Counted from the stretch's first letter, positions 44,496-55,704 are shown. The stretch is DNA of 64,000 nt from Codonopsis lanceolata (GCA_013146195.2 CM028381.1:59402744-59466743); one strand, 5' to 3'. Program-made: numbers and translations. Notes: generated by a model from the sequence alone, not told the origin.

Positions 44496-45146
44496 TTGGA
44501 CATTACTGACCATGACACCAGCTGGCAAATGTTCTTTGACGGAGCCGCATATAAAAGAGGCTTTGGCATAGGAATCTTGCTAATCGACCCAGCCGATTCC
44601 CACACTCCATTGGCCATAAGGTTGGAGTTCGAGTGCTCGAATAATACAACTGAATATGAAGCTTGTATTGCTGGCCTAGAAGAAGCTCTCCAAAAAAGGG
44701 ACAAAGACCTAGAAGTCTATGGAGACTCTGCCCTGATTATAAATCAAGTCGAAGGGAAGTGGAAGACCCAAGATCCCCGGCTGCAGCTCTACCATGCCAA
44801 GTTGACAGCACTTGCCGCTAAATTTGATTCTATCTCGTTCCACTATTTGTCGCGAGATAGAAATCAATTTGCCGATGCTCTCGCCACCTTAGCATCGCTA
44901 GTGCAAATTCCCGCAGAAACTCATGTCCAACCATTTGTAGTTGGGAAAAAGGTCACTCTGGCATACTGCTTCAAAATCAATGCAGCCCCTGAAGCAGATC
45001 ACGAGCCATGGTATTCTGATATCCTAAATCGCGCTCGTAAAAGGATCTATCTTCCCACTGACAAAAGAGGGAAAGTCTCCTACCTGAGATGGGCGCCGCA
45101 ATTTGTATTTAGCTACACCTATATAAAAGGCATTATCAAGGCCTAA
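44496..45146 (+). pseudogene. Second, archaeal-type RNase H of the Retand-like element
   Basis: A 216-codon open frame with the full plant Tat second RNase H: WQMFFDGAAYKRGFGIG (Asp), NNTTEYEACIAGLEEAL (Glu), LEVYGDSALIINQVEGKW (Asp) and RDRNQFADALATLASL (Asp). The catalytic D-E-D-D set is complete and the frame is open, making this the best preserved domain of the element. Its presence behind the Ty3-type RNase H is the defining feature of the Tat lineage. The C-terminal part leads into the integrase. As a separate domain it could still fold, but no start or context for its expression is evident. Confidence 0.88.
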
Positions 45147-46263
45147 ATTTACTATGCGTCGATCAAGCAAAGGCCGAGCAAATCATGGACCAGCTTCATA
45201 GTGGTACCTGCGGACCCCACATGAACGGCCACATGCTATCCAAGAAAGTTATCCCAAGAGGGTACTATCGAGTACGCTTGAAACCGATCAGATTCTGCTG
45301 GTGCGCCATTGTGACAAGTGTCAGCTTTTGCAAATCTACAGCACGTGCCCCCGCACATCTTATATAACTCCACAGCCCCATGGCCCTTTTCAATATGGGG
45401 AATCGACGTTATAGGCCAAATTCACCCGAAGGGATCCAATGGCCATGAATCCGTCCTGGTAGCCGTCGACTATTTCACGAAGTGGGTGGAAGCCTCTTCC
45501 TATAAAATCCTAAATGCCCGAAAAGTGTCCGAATTCATCCGAACCACTATCATATATCGATACGGAGTGCCTTTCGAGATAATCTCCGAAATGGCACGCA
45601 TTTTAAAGGGGACGTGAATCGTCTGCTCAACGAGTTCAAAATCCAAAGGCATAAATCCTCCCCCTATCGGCCGCAAGCCAATGGTGCCGTTGAAGCAGCC
45701 AATGAAACACTGGAAAATATTATTAGAAAAATGGCTGACGCAGGAAGAGACTGGCCTGAAAAATTACCGCTAGCTCTCTGGGGCTATCGTACTTCAGTTC
45801 GCACACCCATCGGGCTACTTCCTTACTTTAGCCTATGGCATGGAGCCGCTTGTCGAGAGTTGAAATTCCATCATTAAGAGTGATGATGGAACCAAAGATA
45901 TCGAAATCGACAATGGTCAAAGGGTGATACGAAGAATTAGCCCTAATCGATGAACGGCGATTGCTAGCCCTTTAGCATACCCGAGCATATCAAAGGCGCA
46001 GAGCCCGAGCCTTCAATAAAAAAGTCAAAGACCGCGACATCCAAGTCGGGGATCTCGTGCTTCGAGAAAAACCTCCTAGTTATGTTGCTACTAGGGGAAA
46101 GTGGAAATCCCCTTGGATGGGACCATATGTCGTCAAAGAAATCCGATCAGAGGTGTCAGACTCACTCGAACCAAAAGGTATTATGCTTCGAGCTAATATA
46201 TCCGTCGTTGCTTCCTTTTCCAAGCTCTCTGAGGTTGAAAACCCGAAAAGGGCTACGCTCTAG
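45147..46263 (+). pseudogene. Integrase of the Retand-like element
   Basis: The zinc-binding start is at 45185-45367 (LHSGTCGPHMNGHML). The catalytic core at 45318-45617 has PWPFSIWGIDVIG (first Asp), VAVDYFTKWVEA and YGVPFEIISEMARI, where the second catalytic Asp of the usual IISDN is Glu-Met. The third block PYRPQANGAVEAANETL (Glu) is at 45614-45877 with LPLALWGYRTSVRTPIG. The C-terminal KWKSPWMGPYVVKEI is at 46057-46263. Several shifts and the altered second Asp show it is dead. Confidence 0.85.
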
Positions 46264-46274
46264 GCAAAATTAGA

Positions 46275-46276
<2 letters not shown>

Positions 46277-46337
<61 letters not shown>
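46277..46337. repeat. (AT)n microsatellite
   Basis: Uninterrupted AT run of about 61 bases directly after the integrase stop. Confidence 0.95.
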
Positions 46338-46338
<1 letters not shown>

Positions 46339-47106
46339 CAAGACAAAAAGGGTAAATAAGGGCTCGCTAGGTTGAAAAAACCCAAAAGGGCAGCCGAGGC
46401 AAAGGTTAGAGCAAAACTAATAAAAAAAATGAATTAAAAAAATTAGGAGAAATGAGAGTGGAATGCACTTTCTCCGAATCCTTAGCATCCAAATTTCCTG
46501 GCTTCAAAGATGCAAGGGCTCGACTGGCAAAGAAAAGAGAAAAATAACGACAAAAAGCTAACATTAAAACACTAAAATATAATTACAGGTCCTAAGGTGC
46601 AACTTAGGAATAACTGTTAAAGATATTTATGATATGCATTATTTACATGTACATATTATTTTTGCTACTTCTACCCCCCTCATTCCCCCCAACTATCATT
46701 CTGCTTGCGCCTCTAGCCCCTAAGCGGTTTATCAATCGGGCGTCCCGCCTGGGCCAGACCATATACTCCTCCTCCGCGAAGGCGTAGAAGAGACTCCAGC
46801 CTCATCAAGATGAGAACCTCCTAAGTGTCCTCTTCATCATCGCCGCATCCCCATTTTCCTCGAAAGCACCGTGTTACTCTGACCAAAGACTATCATTCCT
46901 AAGGGCAAGGCCCCATCTAATCTCGAGGGGAGTGGTTAACCTCTTCCGTTCCTAAGGATTATGCCGCCGCCACATTGCTTAGTCGAGGGGCGCAAGCCAT
47001 CATTCCTAAGGGCAAAGGCCCCATCCAAACCGAGGGGGAGGGATAACTCTTCCTGGCCCCAAGGATTATGATGCCTCGTCACATTGCTCACCGAGGTGGC
47101 GCATTG
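46338..47106 (+). other. 3' untranslated sequence of the Retand-like element
   Basis: Begins with the Tat-typical GTTGAAAAAACCCAAAAGGGCAGCCGAGGCAAAG (46363-46396), which echoes GTTGAAAACCCGAAAAGGGC at 46233. The block CATTCCTAAGGGCAAGGCCCCATC occurs twice (about 46890 and 46999), forming a direct repeat of about 110 bases. No sense-strand gene is seen. Confidence 0.55.
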
Positions 47107-47795
47107 CTAGGACTCTGCCGTGAAGCCGACAGAGCCGCCCTGGGCATCAAGGTTGTGCACTCGCCTAAATTCCTCCAGTAGGGCCTGGGGGACAACTAGC
47201 CCCGAACTCTCAATGTCCTCGCCTATTTCCATTAGGCGAGCATTTATGCTGCTAGATATGTGATGGCCCAAATGCCTCAATCCACGCTTGATTACGGGAA
47301 GCCTCCGCCAGCCCACCATGATCCATGACAGATACTCATGGGAGAGGAGCATATAATCGGAGAATAGATAGGCCACCTGCAGCCTATTAAAGTCCTCCTG
47401 CCACATATTTTGGATGGTGGTGCCCAGGTCCCTACTATTATCCACTCCAAAGCCACAAGATTCGGGCTCGTGAATAAGTCAAGCCTCGCCAAATTGGCGC
47501 AAGATTCTGTCTGCCCTATAAAAAGAAGTACGTTCAATACACAGCAAAACAACCTGGGAATATCCCGCATAATACAGAATAAAGCGTCGGATCTGCCAGT
47601 GGCTGATTACCCATATAATATCCATGGAGCCCTTGTGTAGAAATCTCTCACCAATCGATCTCTGAAAAACTAGTCTGAGGAAAATGACCACGAGAGCCAT
47701 AAAGCCCTGGATCATACCTTGCTCTCAGCGGCATGGGGCCCATCACCCATAGGAAATGCTCTTCGAGCCACATGTGGATCAAAAGAGGGCTGCCA
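47107..47795 (-). pseudogene. Antisense ORF of a Tat element, similar to plant mobile domain (PMD) proteins
   Basis: Minus-strand frames 47712-47795, 47479-47715 and 47107-47445 together give about 220 codons. ERTSFYRADRILRQFGEA resembles the ..ERVLRQFG.. motif of plant-mobile-domain (MAIN/MAIL-like) proteins, and LSHEYLSWIMVGWRRLP fits the downstream W..Y..W part. Some Retand/Tat elements are known to carry an antisense ORF between pol and the 3' LTR. Stops or shifts occur at about 47475 and 47715. Its start is cut off by the LTR at 47796. The role in the element is unknown. Confidence 0.55.
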
Positions 47796-48549
47796 TGTGA
47801 CGCCCCGCCCCTTCGTTAGCTCGGTTTGCGTGCCATACTTGCACTTCTTCCTTTGTTGACTGTATGTTTGGTTTGTGAGAGGGTCTAGATATGTATGAGA
47901 GACCATATTAAGACCGAAACAACATTAAGAGACTCCATATAGTTGTTGACTTGCTAAAGTCGCAAGTCGTGACTCGACGATAGTCCGAATGCGACGATTG
48001 AGGGTTTGCTTTGCTTTGTGTTCGTGACCTCGGTTTGGGTCCTAGACCTCTATAAGATGGTTTATTAACATGTTTAGATGTATTAGACTTCAAGTTGGAG
48101 GTAGTCCCTAAGTCTATCGATGATTTGGAAGTTTATAAACCCTCTTGCTTTGTTTTGCCCTTAGCGATTTCCTTCAAAGTTACCATGTTTTGGGCAAACT
48201 TCGGGAAAATTCTGGTACTAATCCACTGAATAGAATTTTCTAAAAGTTTAGTATGTTTTACCTTCATACGTTAGGATACTCTCTGTAAAATTTGGTAATT
48301 TTCCAAGGTGTCTAAGTACCTCAATTAGGTCTTGACTTACGGCTGTGCCAGAATTCAGTTTTCAGAAAAACAACTTCTGTACTTGACTTTGTTGTAACCA
48401 TATCTTGATGTATATAAGTCCAAATGGAGTAATTTAAAATCCTAAAATATAATTCAATGAGTCTAGTTTCATAAAAATCAAAAATCACCTCATTTGGAGT
48501 TGTGAGCAATTTATGGTCGATTTTACAAGATTGACTGTCCAGCCTCGAG

Positions 48550-48680
48550 CTCCCATGCGCCCGCCTCATCACAATGTGAGGCGCCCGCCTCAACTTCTGG
48601 GAGCAAATTTGCAAATTTGGAGATGGGTCAGAGTCCCATGCGCCCGCCTCAATAATGTGAGGCGCCCGCCTCAACCTCAA
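48550..48680 (+). promoter_or_regulatory. GC-rich paired-motif cassette of the long LTR (variant 3)
   Basis: Two nearly identical pairs, each ATGCGCCCGCCTCA...TGTGAGGCGCCCGCCTCAA (about 48552-48591 and 48638-48675). In each pair TGAGGCG and CGCCTCA are inverted around a 5-10-base spacer. It lies about 220 bases upstream of the TATA-like element at 48902. Confidence 0.5.
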
Positions 48681-49134
48681 AGTTGTCGTTACGGATTTTT
48701 GCCTGCTTTTGAGTTTGGACGATTATACCTATTCTACCCTCATTAAACCCCCTCTAAACCCTTCCTAACCACCCATACTTAACCCAAATCATGTCCTAAC
48801 ATTAGTTGGAAGTTAATTTAAGTTAGATTAGTGATTGATTAATCCTAATCTCCACTAATTGTACCAAGGAATTCCCTGCTTTTGCCCCCATTGCTTGGGA
48901 AGTATATATAGCCCAATCTCTTCACAAAATCAAAATCTCTTCATTTCTTCTCTTCATCCATACATTTTAGAGAGAGAGACTCCATGGGAGATTCAAGCCC
49001 TAGCTTCTTCTCTCTTCGATCCTAGACGATCCACCCACCCGATTTCCTTCAAACTTCGGAATCTTGAAGCCCTCGACGAGTAGAACAACTTCACCGATTG
49101 GATTTGTGTTCTCTTGAGTTTTCACTCAAGCTAG

Positions 49135-51110
49135 GTAAGTTACTCCCTTTTGATTTTGGTTCATTGGCCCTAAGGAAAACAACTTGTATAGTTATTTGTG
49201 GGCAATGAACACTTGCTATGTTTCGTATGCCCAATTTGGGGATTTTTGGAAGTATGATTTTGTTAGGAGCATTTGTAGAGTGATTTCTATGATTATTGAA
49301 TATGTTATTACTCTTCTTTTGTGTTTCTAGGCTTATGAGCATGCTAGAAATCATGCCTATATGCTATTTGGGTTTATTGTGGAATTATGCCTATGATTGG
49401 CTTTTGATGTATGAACTCACATGATATCATGGGTAGGAACATTTAATTGAAATAATGTGATTTATGGAATGAGTTTTGAATTATGTTGGGTTTTGTCGTG
49501 AATTTAGGGCTTGAGAAGTAAGCCCGAATTATTGGATATATATTGTTGTTAAATAAAGTGGGTGTGAATGTTGAATTTGGTGAAGCTGTAAATGATGAAA
49601 CTTAGTATTTAGACTCAACTGAGTCGTAATAGGTTCGATATTGTGATAACGAACTCGGTTGAAGTCCTACGTCATTTGGGTTTCGTTGACTATGTCTATG
49701 ATGAATTCGTGGATTTTAGGCTTGGGAAATAAGTCTGGATTAATTTTGGGATAATTTCTATATACTTGAATGATGTGCTAAGTTTGGGTTGTATGAAATG
49801 TGCATTTAATGAAATGCGATATTAAGACTCAATAGAGTTGTTATAGGTTCAATATTATGTTGGTGAGCCTTAGGTTAAAATCCTTGATGTTCGGGTTTGG
49901 TTGGTTTGATTGTGAGTACCCGAGCATCTTGAATTGTGTTCCATTTGTGATACCTACGACATGAGGCTTATTGGGGATTTGATTAGGGCGTGCTCGTTAG
50001 GGCACGAACATTAGAGTTCAACCTATGAACTCATATTACTTTAAGAAATGATTAATTGAATGAGTTCCTCTTAGGGAATTTGGTCGCACATGAAAGCACT
50101 TCGAGGGATACGATCTCATGCCTTAGTTTTGGTACCCTTGAGATTGGGTTGATAATGTCGAGTATGTATGACAATTGGGACTATGGTTGAGTCCGGTGTA
50201 CCTTTGAGTAAAGCTTAAATGCTAAGTCTTGGTTTATAGTTGTTCTTATACTAAATAATAGCCTTTGGTTTAATCCTGAGTAGAGGGCTTTAGTAGACCT
50301 CATATTGTGATTTCTTGAGTTTATATGCTACGTTGACTGGGTTGTGACTTGAGGGTTATGAATACCTCAAATATGTGGTTCTTGGACTATACTGCTAAGT
50401 TAGTTGGATTGTTGAGTATGTGCAAATATGTGCATTGTTAAATTGGTATGTAGAGCCTTATGACCTACTTGATTTGATAAGCCCGCTTCGACGGTCTTGG
50501 TTCTTGTTTGAGCATGCGAGTAAATATCTGCTTGTGCATTTCATAAAAGCCCAGCTGGCATTATTTGGATTGGTTTTCTAGGTCAGGGTAGGACGGTACA
50601 TCGTCTATACGAATCGTAAGATTCGTATTCGCTATGGATCGCCGTACCTGGGACCTCACACACCCTCCACTGTTGGCCCCATTCTGGGAAGTTAGCCCAT
50701 CTCGAACCAATAGAGCGAATGGATTATGCTAATTGAGTCCGAGAAAGGGGTTGTCTTTTGAGGCAAAACCACTTCGGCCGATGTATCAATCACGTGCATC
50801 GTGTCACGAACCAAGATAACATTGTGTAATGCAGAGCAACACAACGACACTATTTGGGTAACTTCTCTATCCCTTATGTGGCTTACTATAAGCATTTATA
50901 TGAAAGATAATGTGCTAAGTGATTTATGAAGTTTATGATACTTGGTGACTTAATACAAGTTTAATAGTGGTATGCTATAAAGATGCCATGATTTTATACA
51001 TGTTTGTGCATTATGCCATGCCACGCCATGCTATGCCATGCATTTGCATTTAGTAACTTACTGGGTCATTATGACTCATTACGTGTGTTTGTTTTCCTTA
51101 GTTTTTGCAG
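49135..51110 (+). other. Putative intron within the long LTR
   Basis: The leader following the TATA-like element ends at CTAG|GTAAGTTACT (49135), a near-ideal plant donor. GTTTTTGCAG|TGATCC at 51110 is a good acceptor preceded by a T-rich tract. Comparable donors occur in all copies (1026-1036 minus, 2318, 10855, 21206 minus), and the minus copy has TAGATGCAG at 18632-18640. Splicing has not been shown; this is inference from conserved signals. Confidence 0.4.
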
Positions 51111-51846
51111 TGATCCCGTTAGTACGCGCGGCGGCTTCGGATAGTGATTCCTAGAAGGTGGTCTTCCGGGCTTTAAGCTTGGATTTAATATTATTATGTT
51201 ATGTATCTGTGAGAAACGAATGTAAAGTTATGTAGACTTTACTTGGGTAGATTATGTTAGTACTTTCTTATTGTATTATTTTGGTAGCCGACTCGTTTGG
51301 TCGAGCTGTTGTATCTTTTAGAAGTTATTCCCTTGTTATTTCGAGCATGCTTTAGCTCACTCATCCTAGTATTGTTGGTATTGTCATCTCCGACGACGTT
51401 AGTCGTGAGACTTGGGTTTAGTTGTTAGAATTTGAATATCTTGTTCTTTTAGTTGATTTATTCCTCCGGCATGTTAGCCGTTGAGTTGTTGTTTATCGCC
51501 GGGTTCTCGTTGCTTCGCCGCCTTAGGTTGCCGATGGTTTGTTGTACGTGCGCAATGTTGCGCCACGCGAGTAGATTTGTCGAGGATAGTCATCTCTCAG
51601 CCTTCTATCCCTTAGTTTTTAATTATAGGCCTTGGTCCCACTTATGATTCGCTTCCGCAGATTTTAGTTTTTAGTTATTCGGTTTTGCCGTTATGGCTTT
51701 ACATTCCTGTTTAGAGTTTGTTGGTTCAACTCTTGACTCGCACCACTACGCCTAGCGGGTGCTTGTCCATCTTTTAGCTTGTCTTGACGGCACGACCTTG
51801 GGATTTCGCATTGGAGTCCCAAAGCCTGGGCCGGGCCGTGATTACG

Positions 51847-53238
51847 ACCAAAAAGAACACAATGTATACTACAAAGTGGCATCATGACAGTTAAAAATAA
51901 CACTTTGTCTATATAAGCATGAGGGGTGGCACTCTCAATTTTAAAATCTGGGGGTTGCATTGAGATTTCTGAATTTTGTCCTATTTAACTTGGGATAGAC
52001 TGTTTTACTGATAAGGACTGTAAGACCATCTTACATGAGACCACTCCGGCAAAAACTTGCGTAGATCTAAATTTGGTAAGCATCGACGTTGTAACAAAGC
52101 TTTATTTAGAATTCACCCAGTCATAATAAATATAAAACATGATACTAAAAATAATAAAATTAGTTTAGTTAAGATGGTTTAGGATGGAAGCTTTTAACTT
52201 TTGTGGAGGTCCCGTTCTCGAAACTAATAGCCCTAAAATTATTTATTAATTAAATGTTTCATTTTTTTCTCCGATGTCTCTGGTTTTCCAACAGTTGCTG
52301 TCGAAAATTTCTTCCTTCCTAACCTTTGGTATTTAATCCCCGTCATATCCCCTCGTTAACTTTATTTACCTTAGATGCTTGACGTAACTACACATTTTGG
52401 ACGAAACGCCAAGTAATACATTTAAAGGCAAACGTAACACGCTTAAAATGCAAAGTGACACATTTTAAGTTCAAAAGTGAGACTATCAAGGAAAAATATT
52501 ATTATTTTCATTAAAATGCAAAGTGATACTTATAGGACAAAAAGTGACACTTTTAATGATAAAAAAGTGACACATGTAATGTTAAAAAATGACACTTTTG
52601 AGTCAATAACGATAATTTTTAGATAAGGCAAAATGACACTTTAGGGTCAAAAGTAACACATTTAATGTTAAAAGTGACATTTTAATGCTATAAAGTGATA
52701 TTTTAATATCAAACGTAATTATTTTTATTTATAAAAATGTGATTTTTCATTAAAAGTAATACATTTAAGGCTAAAATTAACATATTTAAGTCCAAAAGTA
52801 ACACAATTTTTAGGAAAAAATGATTATTTTCATTAAAAATGTAAAAAGATACTTGTATGGCCAAAAGTAACATATTTTATACTACAAAGACACCGCATAG
52901 TAAAAGACACTCGTATATATAAACATGAGGGGTGGCGTTGTAATTTTTAAAACTAGAGATTACATTAAGATTTGAATTTTACTTATTTAACTTGGATAGA
53001 TATGTCTTATGAATAAGGATCCGTAAGATCGCTTTATAGGAGAACACATCGTATTATTTTATCCTAAGGAAAAAAAGCAAGTGACTTTTGACCATAACTT
53101 TTAGTAAAGTGAATTAATGATATTATGAAATAATCATAAAGAATAAAAAGAACTATTTAATAAGTTTATATATTTGTTATAGGCTTATAAGAATAATGTT
53201 TGCATTTAAGAGACGCTGCTTTGTAGCCATACAAAAAC
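51847..53238. repeat. AT-rich repeat region with direct repeats and AAAGTGACAC arrays
   Basis: A segment of about 140 bases beginning ATAAGCATGAGGGGTGGC (51914-52052) is repeated, diverged, at 52918-53053. Both end with a GTAAGACC/GTAAGATC block. Between them (52440-52870) an irregular array of about 20-30-base units with the core AAAAGTGACACTTTTAATG occurs some 15 times. The array resembles a subterminal repeat zone of a DNA transposon, but no terminal repeats or transposase were identified. No gene. Confidence 0.5.
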
Positions 53239-54239
53239 AAGAGGACTAGATTAGATCCTCTATTCCAAAATCATATTTCATCTCTTATTCTAACATGGAT
53301 CATTAACATGTCAATTATAAATAAACAAGGAGTAAGTCTTCACGCAAAACGATCTACTTTATCTTAATTGTAAGAATGTCTTACGGATCTTATCTTCTGA
53401 AGACCGCCTTACCTATCTTAATTCAGTTCTAGCTCATTCTCTCACAAATAAACCATCAATACACCTCTAGTCGATTAAAAAAAAATTGTCTTATAAAAAA
53501 TATTTGTAATAACGTCTTACACAAGTTTTTTCCAAAAACAAAATTACATACCAATTTACGGTAAAACTTATGTTAACGGTAGACATCACCTAAATGTGAC
53601 TCATATTTCAATTACATTATTTTTAATGTTAGTTAAGTTGATATTTTTATATATAAACTACAAAATCGAACCAAATCAAAACAAACCGAGTGGTTCGTTC
53701 GGTTCTAAGTCTTATTCGGTTTGATTTAAAAATTTAAAACCAATATATGATGATTCGATTTGTGGTTTTGGCCTAAATCAAACCAAATCGAACCACATAC
53801 ATTCATAACCAAACATGTTGCAAGTCATGCGAATATAACTAATCATCATTTCGGTAAAAATCAAAGCTTCATTGAAAATTGGTACGTAATGGATCTATTA
53901 GTTTTTCATTGAAAATTAATATATTAGTTTTTCAATGAAAATATAAAACTGATATAGAGGGGTTTTTCATTGAAAATCAATATATACAAAAATAGCAATA
54001 ATAATGGATCTATTAGTTTTTATTTTCGGATAAAATTGGGGGAGGGATTTGGTTTTTTTCGTGATGTCTACCACTATCATGAGTTTTACCATGTAAATTG
54101 GTAAGTAATTTTGTTTATTTACAATGGATATGTGTCGATGATCCAACGGTGGAATTGAAGATGAAATATGATTTTTGAATAGATGATCTAATCCGCCAAA
54201 TATGTATGAGAGAGTGCTAACAACTCTAGGACTCTTTTA
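53239..54239. mobile_element. Foldback / long-TIR MITE with a nested 200-bp insertion
   Basis: Left-arm sequence 53239-53328 and 53538-53590 is the inverted complement of 54061-54239 (for example TTCCAAAATCATATTTCATC against GATGAAATATGATTTTTGAA, and ACCAATTTACGGTAAAACTTATG against CATGAGTTTTACCATGTAAATTGG). The left arm is split by 53329-53537, which has no counterpart on the right and carries GTAAGAATGTCTTAC. The centre has repeats such as TAATGGATCTATTAGTTTTT (53887 and 54003). Element type is uncertain (MULE-like or simple foldback). It is non-coding. Confidence 0.65.
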
Positions 54240-54411
54240 TTTAGACCTTCAATATAGATATAGTGTAATATATATTTAGATTCATCAAATGTTTGGATAT
54301 TTTATTTTAATATTTATGTAGTTGATATTTTAACTCTTTTTATTAATACTATGATAACCAGATATTTTCAAATATTTATTAACGATAAAGTAATAAAATT
54401 ATTAATTATTC

Positions 54412-54940
54412 TCTCTATTTCAAGCAAAAAGTTCATCTTAAAAGTTTATTTTAAAAAATTATACTTATGATTTACATACACCTTTCATCTTTACCTCCAC
54501 TTGTGTTTTAAGAATATTGATTATGGACCTTATAGTTAAATATTTTGTAATTATGATCGACTCCAATTATATTAATATATATTTTTGCTATTAAAACTTT
54601 CAAACATGAAATTTTGGATGAAACTAATGTATTATTCAATATGGAACAAAGTTTCTCACAAAATTACTAATTAGTAAAATTTACTCCCTCGGATTCAGGA
54701 AAAAAAGTTTAGCATACTATTTTAGATGTTTCAATTTAAAAATCTATTTTAAAAAATTATGCTTATTATTTTTATAACATTTCAACTTTACTCTCACATT
54801 TCCTATTAACATATTAATTATGCTCAAATATTTTTGTAATTATAACCAACTTTAATGCTAGTTATATATCTATTAATAATTAGATTTTTAAAATATAAAC
54901 TATTTGGGTGGAAACAGAATATTAATTATTAAATTGCCTA
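54412..54940. mobile_element. Two diverged Stowaway-like MITE copies in tandem
   Basis: The halves starting at 54417 (TTCTCTCTATTTCAAGC) and 54683 (ACTCCCTCGGATTCAGG) share ordered blocks such as TTATTTTAAAAAATTAT and ATTTTGTAATTATGA, in the same order. CTCCCTC-type starts, length near 260 bases and high AT content suggest Stowaway, but the terminal inverted repeats are poor. Confidence 0.35.
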
Positions 54941-54959
54941 GTGTGAAAAAAGGTAACTT

Positions 54960-55430
54960 GTGAGATCCACAGGACATTAGGAGTATTTTAAGAGGGAAGA
55001 GTTAAAATTAGTACCGAGGAACATAAAAGCAGGTAGTGTTTGCCCAAAGTGGCAAGGTTGGAGGTGGCTTGAAGGTCGCCAAGGTGGCGGCAAACATGAT
55101 GGATATCAAAGGGATGAAGTAAGCGGCATTCGTGAGGATCAATAGTACTTGAAAACAATATCGATTCTTCGCCTCCTCCACATCCACCACCTTCTTCCAC
55201 CGCCACCTCCACCCCTTATCATCACTTATCATTCTTTCTACCTTCTTCTTCTTCTTCTTCATGGCCCAACGTTCGAGCGATCGAATTTGTACAGTTTGGA
55301 TCATCACTCGATCTTCTTTGTTTGGACTATTAATGTTTCTTGTTTTTGTGTTCCTCCAATCAACATGTCCATATATATATGTGTGTATGGACAATCATTG
55401 CAATTATACTAGAGTAATATTTTTTCTTTC
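54960..55430 (-). other. Possible hydrophobic gene fragment of unknown identity
   Basis: The minus-strand frame 55008-55394 (128 aa) has a basic N-terminal half and a hydrophobic stretch VLLILTNAAYFIPLISIMFA followed by FKPPPTLPLWANTTCFY. Trinucleotide runs (CTT at 55243-55260) and a CCACC-rich part shape both strands. No family is recognised. It could be a chance frame; the local base composition is richer in C/G than the flanks. Confidence 0.25.
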
Positions 55431-55704
55431 CACTCAACAACTTTTTAATAATATTTAATTTGGCGTAGTAAATAAAGATAAAGAAAGGCAATGGGGAAAT
55501 ATAATCAAAACCACCAACGGCGACACATGGAAAGGGTAGGAGGCGTTAACCCATGTTAGCAACTAATTTTTATTTTATTTTTTTGGTTCAACGACCTCGA
55601 GCCTATTTTACCTAACACAGTCGTTTGTTGTGTTTTTTTTGTGTTTGATTTGATTTTCATTTGTATCTTAAATTGATCCAAATCAAACAAAATCAAATAA
55701 GATT

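Larger units (their letters stand above)
36185..47795 (+). mobile_element. Tat/Retand-like (Ogre-related) Ty3/gypsy retrotransposon lacking its 3' LTR
   Basis: Order: 5' LTR (36185-37983), PBS (37985-38002), gag, protease, RT, RNase H, a second archaeal-type RNase H, integrase, 3' untranslated sequence, then an antisense ORF. The TGGCGACTC PBS and the dual RNase H are diagnostic for the Tat lineage. The 3' LTR is absent: another LTR starts at 47796, directly after the antisense ORF region. The coding frames carry many stops and shifts, so it is an old copy. Confidence 0.9.
47796..51846 (+). mobile_element. Long LTR (4.05 kb) of the Tekay-like gypsy family
   Basis: Starts TGTGACGCCCCGCCCC and ends GGGCCGGGCCGTGATTACG, where the last bases deviate from the expected TTACA/TCACA. 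It aligns with all other copies. Landmarks are CTTGCTAAAGTCGCAAGTCGTGACTCG (47951-47977), GC-rich cassette (48550-48680), TATA-like AGTATATATAG (48900-48910), GA leader (48968-48980), donor-like CTAGGTAAGT (49131-49140) and acceptor-like GTTTTTGCAG (51101-51110). No PBS follows and the 5-base flanks (TGCCA, ACCAA) differ, so it is neither a clean solo LTR nor an intact 5' LTR. Confidence 0.7.

Noticed and set aside
47796..51846. Calling this a clean solo LTR
   Set aside because: The 5-base flanks do not match and the 3' terminus deviates from the expected CA end.
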